Assembly (NCBI RefSeq): GCF_024399315.1
Contig: NZ_CP075170.1
Coordinates: 3,162,001 to 3,226,000 of the forward strand
Length of the DNA: 64,000 nucleotides
Origin: Chryseobacterium sp. MA9
GTDB taxonomy: Bacteria; Bacteroidota; Bacteroidia; Flavobacteriales; Weeksellaceae
Direction: 5' to 3'
Within the stretch, counting starts at the first letter, position 1. Every line of letters begins with the position of its first letter. A model generated the notes under the pieces. The model was not told the origin of the DNA. It saw only the letters and a list, made by a program, of their open reading frames with translations, and ran no database searches. Made by a program: the position numbers and the translations under genes. Below, in pieces: positions 42,984 to 50,558 of this stretch.

Positions 42984-44891
42984 ATGAAAAACAAATTTAT
43001 TTCGAGGCTACTTTCCTTAGTAGCCATCATGGTCTTGTTGTATTCCTGTAGGAATGAACTAACCCCAGAACAAGAAACCTACAACAACAGTAGTCAATTC
43101 AGACCAACATCCAAAACAATTCGTTTAGAACAAAGTAAACACAAATTAGCTCTTAAAACTGAATTACAAAAAGCACAAGACAATTTACAAGAAATTAAAA
43201 CCAACGCATCAGGCAAATCAGTTGATTATGCAAATGGTGTTTCCATTGACACAGACAATGTAACATACATTGAATCTGGACCAACTTTTCACACTTATAC
43301 ATTTAATCTGGTAAGAGAAAATGCACCTGAAAATGCACCTTTAGAAAATTTGGTATTGGCTTCTTTACCTGACGGAAGTTACAAAGAGCTTTTAGTGACT
43401 TATAATTTCACTTCGCAGGAAAAAAAAGATTTACTTGCAGGAAAAGGAGTGAAAACAGCTGGTAAAACTACAGCTATTGAACTTGCAAAAGGAACTTACG
43501 GGGGAGTGATTTCTAATAGAAGCATGGGAGGTTCTGAATCCTGCTCTTATCAAACGGTGGATATGTATTTTTCTTGCTACACAGGAGAACATCATCAAGG
43601 AAATGAAAGCAGTTGGGGAAGCTGTAATTGGCAAAATCAAGGAGGTTATCCTGCTCAACACCTTACTGTGGTAGCATTAGTCTGCACAGCAAGTACAGCC
43701 TTGGGAGATGATGGTTCACCAGGAGGAGGTGAATTGGGACCCACTACAGGTTTAGGAAGTGGGCCAAATGATGGAACTCCTACAACCCCAACTCTCAGCA
43801 CATTCTTTATGTATGTCAAAAAACTTCCAACAGATTTGAAAACCATTATCTATGATACAGCTAACACTGAATTTTATGATGGCTTAAAAAAGTTTTATGA
43901 TTTTAATAATAGTCAGTTATCTCAAGATTTAATCAAATGGGGGTTACAATTCAAACAAAATAATGCAATTACTTGGGGAGACTTTCAACCAATGCTAACT
44001 TATGCATATAATTTTTTAGAACAGAATCCAGACACGGTAAATCCCGAACAAATATTTACAAGAATCCAAGACTTAGATAATGCCTTAGTGCAAAATCCCA
44101 ATCTATTATTAAATATTCCATGTAGCGAATTACCTAAATGGCAAAATTTAGCAAATCATCCTATTCCAACCTCAATAAAAAACAGAATTTTTCAAATTAA
44201 TGGACAAACAAACTGGTTTAGCGATGCAGTTATTCAAAATTTAGATTATTCAAGTTCTTTCACTATAAATATGGATGTATATCCCATTAAAATCTCAAAT
44301 ATGCCAGAGAAGGCACCTGGGATTAAATATACTCATGCTGAATTTTTTGATTATTTCAGAAAAAATATTAATAATTTTACATCTATTAGTCATGGAAAGT
44401 TTTATCCAGTAGTTGAACCCCAATTTGGAATTGATGACACACAGCTTTGGAATTCAGAAAATCCATTAGGCTCTTTAATTACAATTAAAATTCCAGCAGA
44501 TAATGGAACTGTAGTTTGCAGTGGTTTTGACTCTCAAGCATGGATTTTTACAACTGTCAAATCTCCTTGGGATGGCGAACATCCTGTGAGTGGAAACAGG
44601 TTATTTGGATATTTTATTGACTCTTCTGGAGATATGGTTATTTATACAAGGGGCGTAGACCGATTTACCACTAAAGTATCTAATAATGCACTACAATACA
44701 CTGTTGAAAGTTTTGGATATTCTGAAGCAAAAAAAATGTGGCAAACAATGCAACAAAAACTTTCATCATTTGTAAATAGTAAAAATGGCACTTCATCAAT
44801 AATACCCGGGGTTGATTATACTCCTAATTATATTTTTGTAAAAGATTATTTACGAGGAAACAAATCATTAACTGCGTTAGGATGTCATTAA
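42984..44891 (+). CDS. lipoprotein with polymorphic-toxin-like architecture
   Basis: 635 aa. Lipobox LYSC (Cys22); N-terminal module ~23-240 (YTFNLVRENAP, LENLVLASLPDGSYKELLVTYNFTSQEKK, then a Cys-containing segment CSYQTVDMYFSCYTGEHHQ and WGSCNWQNQG); a Gly/Pro/Thr linker at ~242-271; then a ~360-aa C-terminal domain with HPVSGNRLFGY near residue 533. I recall related N-terminal modules with differing C-termini in Chryseobacterium, which suggests a surface toxin with an exchangeable warhead. That is inference; no catalytic motif is identified. The next gene overlaps its end by 10 bp, a toxin-immunity-like layout. Confidence 0.6.
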   Translation: MKNKFISRLLSLVAIMVLLYSCRNELTPEQETYNNSSQFRPTSKTIRLEQSKHKLALKTELQKAQDNLQEIKTNASGKSVDYANGVSIDTDNVTYIESGPTFHTYTFNLVRENAPENAPLENLVLASLPDGSYKELLVTYNFTSQEKKDLLAGKGVKTAGKTTAIELAKGTYGGVISNRSMGGSESCSYQTVDMYFSCYTGEHHQGNESSWGSCNWQNQGGYPAQHLTVVALVCTASTALGDDGSPGGGELGPTTGLGSGPNDGTPTTPTLSTFFMYVKKLPTDLKTIIYDTANTEFYDGLKKFYDFNNSQLSQDLIKWGLQFKQNNAITWGDFQPMLTYAYNFLEQNPDTVNPEQIFTRIQDLDNALVQNPNLLLNIPCSELPKWQNLANHPIPTSIKNRIFQINGQTNWFSDAVIQNLDYSSSFTINMDVYPIKISNMPEKAPGIKYTHAEFFDYFRKNINNFTSISHGKFYPVVEPQFGIDDTQLWNSENPLGSLITIKIPADNGTVVCSGFDSQAWIFTTVKSPWDGEHPVSGNRLFGYFIDSSGDMVIYTRGVDRFTTKVSNNALQYTVESFGYSEAKKMWQTMQQKLSSFVNSKNGTSSIIPGVDYTPNYIFVKDYLRGNKSLTALGCH

Positions 44892-45310
44892 AAGAGTATA
44901 CTATAATTAACAGTTTTATTTTTATATTAGTTATATTGTTTTTTACAATAATCTCAAGTGTTGTTATATGTTTTGTTCAATTAGATTTCTCATTTTTATT
45001 TTTATATTTTATTCGTAATATTGGTCATCTATTTGAAATTTATAATATTGTAGTTCTAATATTATTTTTTATTGTGGTTATTTTAATTACTTATTATAAT
45101 GAAAAAGTAAGAAACTTATTTTTCATTACTATTTCTAGCTTAATTTTGATTGCAGTTGTAAATATTCATGACTTTAAATCTTTATTTATATATAGAATTC
45201 AACCTATAGACATATATTTTTATGCATATCTGAGTGCCTATATATTTAGTTTTTTACTCTGGAACATTCTTCTAAAAAAAATATGGAAGATTTCATTTAT
45301 TGAAAAATAA
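44882..45310 (+). CDS. four-helix membrane protein, immunity candidate
   Basis: 142 aa, almost entirely hydrophobic: four predicted membrane helices (~9-32, 50-69, 75-95, 108-130), Ile/Leu/Phe-rich, with a basic C-terminus. Starts inside the end of the lipoprotein gene (10-bp overlap), so it is translationally coupled. Small polytopic proteins in this position are frequent immunity proteins for membrane-acting toxins. This is inferred from context; no homology recognised. Confidence 0.5.
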   Translation: MSLKEYTIINSFIFILVILFFTIISSVVICFVQLDFSFLFLYFIRNIGHLFEIYNIVVLILFFIVVILITYYNEKVRNLFFITISSLILIAVVNIHDFKSLFIYRIQPIDIYFYAYLSAYIFSFLLWNILLKKIWKISFIEK

Positions 45311-45324
45311 AAAAAAATAGAATT

Positions 45325-45762
45325 ATGATAAGTAAAATTTTAAAAAGTATTTTATTATTAGGAATTATTTTATTTTTGCATAGTTGTAAAGCTACAAAAG
45401 TCAATTCAATAGTCGGAACATGGAAACTATCCGCAAAATTTATTGATGAAAATTCTTATGCAGTATATTCCAATTCTGCCACACAAAAAATAATTAGTGA
45501 ACGAACAGTGACATTCAACCCAAATGGAACATTTACTTCAAATGGTGATATTTGTAATAGAGGAATAGATATTTTAGACTCTTCTAGTGGAAAATATAAT
45601 AAATACAACAATAAAGATGCTTACTATGTTTTACAACCTGACAAATGCATCGGAATTTCAGGAAATAATATTTTAGTTAGAGTTAAAAATAAACAATTAT
45701 ATATTGAATATCCCTCTATTGGATATGATTATCAAATATTTGATAAACAAATAAAACAATAA
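45325..45762 (+). CDS. lipocalin-like lipoprotein
   Basis: 145 aa; lipobox FLHSC with acyl-Cys ~21, then the lipocalin-like start SIVGTWKLSAKFIDE and beta strands (TVTFNPNGTFTSNGDIC, YYVLQPDKCIGISGNNILVRVKNKQLYIEY). Small lipocalin-type lipoproteins are common in Bacteroidota; the ligand is unknown. It is third in the group with the toxin-like lipoprotein and membrane protein and could alternatively be part of the immunity function. Confidence 0.6.
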   Translation: MISKILKSILLLGIILFLHSCKATKVNSIVGTWKLSAKFIDENSYAVYSNSATQKIISERTVTFNPNGTFTSNGDICNRGIDILDSSSGKYNKYNNKDAYYVLQPDKCIGISGNNILVRVKNKQLYIEYPSIGYDYQIFDKQIKQ

Positions 45763-45788
45763 TTATTATTGTACCTGAGAATGAATAA

Positions 45789-45828
45789 ATGATTGGTTCT
45801 ACTGACAGTAAGCCAATCATTTTTATTT
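45789..45828 (+). terminator. terminator of the island's plus-strand cargo
   Basis: ATGATTGG / CCAATCAT arms with a loop of about 17 nt, followed by TTTTATTTT, after the lipocalin-like gene. Confidence 0.7.
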
Positions 45829-45916
45829 TAGAAATATTATCAAAAATTTGATTATACAGATATCGACAACTCTTTAAAAAAAATAATGCCCCCTATCACC
45901 AGAAAACTATATCGAA

Positions 45917-47848
45917 TTATCTTACAGGCCGATTTATAACCGTTGGAGAAATTGTTTTTTCTTTCATCTTATAATTAATAATTGAATCTACTTTTTTCGC
46001 AGAAATTGAATCAATATTCTTTTTCAAATTCTTATTGACAATTAATTTTTGTTTTTCAAACTGTGTTAAATTAAGATATCCAAAAAAAGATAACGCCCCC
46101 AAAACACCAACAGGTATATAGGCATACCATATTTTATATAAATCTCTAGTAGAAAATAGTATTAAAGTAACAAAAACTGAAAGAGCTGTTGCTAAAGAAA
46201 GCATAAATAATAATGATTCCCAAACACTATCTATAAATTTATAAGCTGGTATTGAAGACAAAACAAATGTTATAATAGCTGTAAAAATACTTATGATTTC
46301 AATAGCCTTAAAGTCTTTAGAATCTAAATTCTTTCCTAATTCTTCAATCTTTTTAATCTCATTTTTAAAATACTTTCCAGCATTGTATGATAGTAGCAAA
46401 TTATCATAATGTTGTTTTATCTTTTTATAATCTCTTTCCGTTTTAAGAATTGGTGGTGGAAGAACAAAAGATGATGGATAAAAAACAGTTTCTAATCCAT
46501 CAATTTCACACGAAACTAAACATTCATTATAAGGTAACATAAAAACAAAGTTAAAATTCAACTTTGCCCAATCTATATCTTTGCCATACTCCTCCATTTC
46601 TTCATGACAATCTTCAATCAAGTCACTATAAGCATTTAAAAAATTGATTTTTTCATCATTCAGAATTTTACTCTGTAGATAATTAACTAAATATTCTAAA
46701 TATTTAAATCTTAAAAAATAATTATTGACCGAACCTTTTATACTATCTCTTATTTCTTTATATTTTTCAGTAATATTATTTATATTCTGTTCCTTAGAAA
46801 TATATAAAGAAAAAACATTATTTATGGCATAATTATATATAATATTGTAGGCATATTTAGTAAAACTATTTTCATCAACAATAGTATCAGCTTTATCTTT
46901 TAAAAATAAAGCTATTTCATTCAGTTTGGAAAGATTCGGTTTTACATCTTTATAATACTTGATTAACTGATGTATTTGCAAAATAGACAAATCATTTAAA
47001 GGGTTATTTTTATATGATTCTACTCTTTTTTTTATAATATCCTTCCAATTATTAGAAATTATATCATACTGAGTATCAATGATGCCTATCCAATTATTTA
47101 TAGTTTCATTATCACCATTAAAATCTTCTATTGTTTTTAGCGTACCACCTTCTAAATAATTGGAATGGTATGGATTAATATTTTCTATCCTTTTTTTCCA
47201 TTTATGTTTTAGAAAAGCAACTTTAGTTTCTACAGCCGTTGAAATATCCGAATACTCATTAATAGTTATTCTATTAATTTTTACACCATATTCAAAAACC
47301 TCCATTATATACTCTTTATGAGTAGTTGGAAAATTTTCTAATCTGACAATGCCTAATAATGTAATAAAATAATTAACAAATTTTTCATAGTCTTCGGATA
47401 AATCACTCCCATCTATAATCTCCTCAAAATGAGGATTTTGAGCAAATAGATAAAAATTTTGTTCCTCGCTATATTTATCAATAATATCTTTTATAAAAAT
47501 TTTATAATTTTCTATTATTACATTAATTGTAATTGACGATTCTAAAACTCTTTTTTGTATTTCATCAGAGAGTGTATTGGCATATCGTGGAAAATCTTTA
47601 ATTTCATTTTCAGCACTGTCTAACCTATTATTAATTTCAATATTTGTAAAATATTCTCCTGAAATTAATGAGAGACATACTTCTCTAACTATGCTAGAGG
47701 TATATTTTTCAACTTCTAAAATAATTAAGGGTGAGCGAGCATCTATATCTGCTTGTTCAGAAATAGATTCCATAGATATAACAGTTCTTTGTAAATACTG
47801 TTTAAAGTCACTTATCTTACTATAAGCGACATCTATCGGGACAGTCAT
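45917..47848 (-). CDS. 643-aa membrane protein paired with a Panacea-domain gene
   Basis: Large soluble, helical, Asn/Ile/Tyr/Lys-rich N-terminal region (~1-520) without recognised motifs, then three membrane helices at about 525-610 (IEIISIFTAIITFVLSSIPAY, SLLFMLSLATALSVFVTLILF, AYIPVGVLGALSFFGYL) and a short basic tail. A soluble sensor plus membrane-effector layout is seen in several phage-defence and toxin proteins, but I recognise no homologue. Six bp downstream of a Panacea antitoxin-like gene, so one transcript. It may be the effector of a toxin-antitoxin or abortive-infection pair. Confidence 0.55.
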   Translation of the reverse strand: MTVPIDVAYSKISDFKQYLQRTVISMESISEQADIDARSPLIILEVEKYTSSIVREVCLSLISGEYFTNIEINNRLDSAENEIKDFPRYANTLSDEIQKRVLESSITINVIIENYKIFIKDIIDKYSEEQNFYLFAQNPHFEEIIDGSDLSEDYEKFVNYFITLLGIVRLENFPTTHKEYIMEVFEYGVKINRITINEYSDISTAVETKVAFLKHKWKKRIENINPYHSNYLEGGTLKTIEDFNGDNETINNWIGIIDTQYDIISNNWKDIIKKRVESYKNNPLNDLSILQIHQLIKYYKDVKPNLSKLNEIALFLKDKADTIVDENSFTKYAYNIIYNYAINNVFSLYISKEQNINNITEKYKEIRDSIKGSVNNYFLRFKYLEYLVNYLQSKILNDEKINFLNAYSDLIEDCHEEMEEYGKDIDWAKLNFNFVFMLPYNECLVSCEIDGLETVFYPSSFVLPPPILKTERDYKKIKQHYDNLLLSYNAGKYFKNEIKKIEELGKNLDSKDFKAIEIISIFTAIITFVLSSIPAYKFIDSVWESLLFMLSLATALSVFVTLILFSTRDLYKIWYAYIPVGVLGALSFFGYLNLTQFEKQKLIVNKNLKKNIDSISAKKVDSIINYKMKEKTISPTVINRPVR

Positions 47849-47854
47849 AGAAAT

Positions 47855-48379
47855 TTATATATGAAAATATTTATTTTCACTCTTAATAACTTCTTTGGGA
47901 ATTGCTTCACGATACAGCCCTTTAGATTTAGCAATGTTAAAATAGTATCTCCAAGAATACCAAGAGTGACTTAATTCTACTAAGTCAAAAGAAGACATTT
48001 TGATTAAATCGGGATTCTCAGATTTCAATTTTGCTATGCTTTCTGAAATTTTTGTTTTGATTTCATCTGCAAGTTCTGTAGTTTCTGTATAAATTCCTGT
48101 CGTACTGTAGTTATTTATTGTATAGGCAGTCTTTTTTTGTTTAATATCATCATATATATCTCCTTCAACATGCCCATATGGTAAGGCATAAAAATTATTA
48201 AAAGTTGAATCAAGTAAAGAAGAATTATCATCTTTTTTAGCTCCAATTGCTGTTGTAAAAAATAATAATTTCAGAACCTTCAAAGTGCTTAAATCATTGT
48301 CAATACCACCCCCATAAGCCTCTTTGTACCAATCAACTAACTGGTAAACAAAATAATCAAAAGCTAATGTTTTATTCAT
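47855..48379 (-). CDS. Panacea-domain (DUF4065/SocA-like) antitoxin candidate
   Basis: 174 aa. The Panacea pattern is visible: FDYFVYQLVDWY, LSTLKVLKLLFFTTAIGAKK and FYALPYGHVEGDIYDDIKQKK (the xxYGPVexdIY block). Panacea proteins neutralise many unrelated toxins encoded next door (PanAT systems) and include SocA and GepA-like proteins. First of a two-gene unit with the 643-aa membrane protein. A TATATTTG -7 box lies 22 nt upstream (48401-48408). Confidence 0.78.
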   Translation of the reverse strand: MNKTLAFDYFVYQLVDWYKEAYGGGIDNDLSTLKVLKLLFFTTAIGAKKDDNSSLLDSTFNNFYALPYGHVEGDIYDDIKQKKTAYTINNYSTTGIYTETTELADEIKTKISESIAKLKSENPDLIKMSSFDLVELSHSWYSWRYYFNIAKSKGLYREAIPKEVIKSENKYFHI

Positions 48380-48400
48380 GATATCTAAATTAGAGTTTGC

Positions 48401-48408
48401 AAATATAC
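48401..48408 (-). promoter_or_regulatory. -7 box of the Panacea unit
   Basis: TATATTTG on the minus strand, 21 nt before the Panacea gene ATG. The remaining gap to 48605 holds hairpins TATTGTA/TACAATA and ACGAC/GTCGT as well as the terminator below. Confidence 0.55.
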
Positions 48409-48557
48409 GTGTTTTAAACTATTTAAAGTTATATAAAATATTTAATATAATAACCTATCCTACAATAATTAACGTTTTTTTATTGTAATATTTTAGGTTT
48501 AACAAAAGTACAATAGCTCAACGACAATACTCGTCGTATGAAAATTAATTACTGAAA

Positions 48558-48598
48558 TGATTGGTTTTACTACAACTACACTATAGTAAAACCAATCA
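48558..48598. terminator. 15-bp perfect-stem hairpin, terminator
   Basis: TGATTGGTTTTACTA (48558-48572) and its exact complement (48584-48598) with an 11-nt loop, just past the end of the minus-strand replication-like gene. Its ATGATTGG arm resembles the one in the terminator at 45789, so both ends of the Panacea module carry similar hairpins. Confidence 0.7.
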
Positions 48599-48605
48599 CT
48601 CTTAT

Positions 48606-49532
48606 TTAATCTCCAACAACAATTGGATAATTCTCATCACAATCTTTAAACAACTCATCAAACTTCTGAATAATCATATCTTTAAGGTATATAAAGGTTT
48701 TATCTAGCTCTTTAACCTTAATATAATTTTTCAATCTGGCTTTACTTCTTCCTTTCGTTGCATCAGAACCAAAATCCTGTTTCCAAAAAGAATATTCTAA
48801 TTTATTTCCCAGATTTGCTATTTCTGTGTCATTAAGTCCCTCAGTAAATCTATCATCCACAATCATTAAATAATCAAACTTTTGTATAAAATCATTGAAT
48901 AGTGTAACATTTTTCTGTGGGTCGTATAAATCACAAAAATTCAATATACCAAACTTTTCTAATTCCTTTGAGTTATACTTCAACTCTATCCTCATAAGCT
49001 CATAATCAAGCTTATTCTGTCTACCTTTATCATAAATCTTAAATGTATAATTCCCTGTTTTAAACTTCTTCAGTACAAACCCGTTTTTATCTTCAAACAT
49101 ATAATGAGGTTTGAATTTATACATCAGAACATTCTTCTCAATGACATCCTTAACACTTCTATCTAATCTAAGGTTAAATCCGAACTCTAAATTGGTAATC
49201 TTCGTATCAGAAAAATCATAATCGGGAAACTCATTCCTCAATTCATCCAATGTCTGCGTCAAATCACAATAAGAAAAATCATTGTAATTATGCTCTTTTC
49301 CTTCGGTCAAAAAATTATGATATTGATGTATTGAATTTTCAATATAAGCAGTATGTGAGTGAACTACATAAACCATTGAACCTACTTCCCCTTTAATCGG
49401 ATAATATGAAGCATTAGTATTATCATTCTTTAAATCCTCACTATTAATAGTACAGTCAAAATCTCCTCTTTTCTTCACCAGACTTTCAAAAAAATACTTA
49501 TCCTTAAAATAAACTCTCAAATTATCCTGCAT
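48606..49532 (-). CDS. putative replication initiation protein (Rep-like)
   Basis: 308 aa from the ATG at 49532 (the frame opens at 49586). The motif YTFKIYDKGRQNKLDYELMRIELKYNSKELEKFG resembles the conserved (I/V)YDKxxQ...LRxELR region of phage and plasmid replication initiators of the G2P/Rep type. Its position beside an excisionase-like HTH gene and integrase fits element replication or control. An HUH motif is not evident to me, so this is a tentative family call. Confidence 0.5.
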   Translation of the reverse strand: MQDNLRVYFKDKYFFESLVKKRGDFDCTINSEDLKNDNTNASYYPIKGEVGSMVYVVHSHTAYIENSIHQYHNFLTEGKEHNYNDFSYCDLTQTLDELRNEFPDYDFSDTKITNLEFGFNLRLDRSVKDVIEKNVLMYKFKPHYMFEDKNGFVLKKFKTGNYTFKIYDKGRQNKLDYELMRIELKYNSKELEKFGILNFCDLYDPQKNVTLFNDFIQKFDYLMIVDDRFTEGLNDTEIANLGNKLEYSFWKQDFGSDATKGRSKARLKNYIKVKELDKTFIYLKDMIIQKFDELFKDCDENYPIVVGD

Positions 49533-49887
49533 GACTTCTATTTTTAGGTTTAACAGATAATAGAGCTTGTTGTGCTTCTTTCTCAATCTCAGACTTTGAT
49601 TTTATTCTGCCTTCCTGAATGTAGTTTAATATATCTACTTTGAGATAAAAACATTTTTTTCCTCTTTTGCAGTATGGAATCTCATTTCTAGAGTTCATGC
49701 CATATAAGGCTTGTTTTCCTATACCTAGAATCTTTGCTGTTTGCTCCAATGTATAAAACAATTCTTCATCTTTGGAATAACTCAATGATTCTTTGATTTT
49801 TTCTAATTCTTCCTGTACTGTAATTTTAATATTTTCTACTAATTCTTCAAAAATATTATGCTGTATCTGCATTGTTAACTCTTTCAT
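49522..49887 (-). CDS. helix-turn-helix (excisionase-family) DNA-binding protein
   Basis: 121 aa. N-terminal ~40 residues coiled-coil-like. The winged-helix MerR/excisionase HTH is at ~48-95: LEQTAKILGIGKQALYGMNSRNEIPYCKRGKKCFYLKVDILNYIQEG. It likely acts as recombination directionality factor or repressor of the element. The start of the Rep-like gene overlaps its end by 11 bp. A perfect 17-bp palindrome lies 40 bp upstream. Confidence 0.8.
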   Translation of the reverse strand: MKELTMQIQHNIFEELVENIKITVQEELEKIKESLSYSKDEELFYTLEQTAKILGIGKQALYGMNSRNEIPYCKRGKKCFYLKVDILNYIQEGRIKSKSEIEKEAQQALLSVKPKNRSHAG

Positions 49888-49926
49888 AACACGAAGATAT
49901 TGCAGATTTTCGGGGCACTAAAAAGT

Positions 49927-49943
49927 GTTAAAAATATTTTAAC
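49927..49943. promoter_or_regulatory. 17-bp perfect palindrome, operator candidate
   Basis: GTTAAAA-ATA-TTTTAAC upstream of the HTH gene, in the 137-bp gap to the zinc-ribbon/integrase pair. Probably bound by the HTH protein. Confidence 0.5.
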
Positions 49944-50024
49944 CCACCTATGTAAAACAGCCTAATGAAAAAGGAAGAACTGACATTTTAAAAAGCTTCA
50001 ACAAATCCGTTTAAGAACCTAAAA

Positions 50025-50558
50025 TCAATTGTAGATTTCAGGACTTTTTGACAACCATTCAAGATATAAGATTATCAATTTTTGGTCTATTTTTCTATGA
50101 GATTCATTTTTGAACTCTGCCCATGTAAAAAAATGTTGTTCAGATAAAGGCATTTCACTAAAAGATATTAATGATGTTCCTGATTTTCTTTCAGGTTTTA
50201 GTCTTTCCAACTGTATTCTTATGGTATTACACATTTCTAAAATAGGTTCATACCTGTTATGTTTGAGAACTCGTTGAATATCTTTGATTGTGAGTTTAGA
50301 AGAACCACTTAGGATACAATTAACCGCAAGAACCCAATAATAAATAGGAAGTCTACTCCTGTTCATAATAGTACCAACTTTTAAAGAAGTTCTTAATCCA
50401 CATTCTTTGCATTCAAATACAGTTTTATCCTGCTTCCAATAATACTCCGAACTGTCGCATCTCCTACAAACAATCCCTTGTTTTTCCTTGATATCTTTTA
50501 AAAGACCAATACAAAGATTTTCATCAGGTATTTTTATAAAATGATAACCAACTATCAT
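50025..50558 (-). CDS. stand-alone IS1595-type zinc-ribbon protein
   Basis: 177 aa. Zinc ribbon CRRCDSSEYYWKQDKTVFECKECG (CxxC...CxxC), then GLRTSLKVGTIMNRSRLPIYYWVLAVNCILSGSSKLTIKDIQRVLKH, the N-terminal half of IS1595/ISXO2 transposases. The DDE catalytic domain is absent, and the last ~70 residues are unrelated. Its start overlaps the integrase stop by 4 bp (ATGA-type), so the two are translationally coupled. Probably a domesticated accessory factor for integration, not a transposase. Confidence 0.72.
   Translation of the reverse strand: MIVGYHFIKIPDENLCIGLLKDIKEKQGIVCRRCDSSEYYWKQDKTVFECKECGLRTSLKVGTIMNRSRLPIYYWVLAVNCILSGSSKLTIKDIQRVLKHNRYEPILEMCNTIRIQLERLKPERKSGTSLISFSEMPLSEQHFFTWAEFKNESHRKIDQKLIILYLEWLSKSPEIYN

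Noticed and set aside
48606..49586. Considered as a relaxase
   Set aside because: No HUH motif or other relaxase signature visible; the YDKxxQ...RIELK region fits a Rep/G2P-like initiator better.
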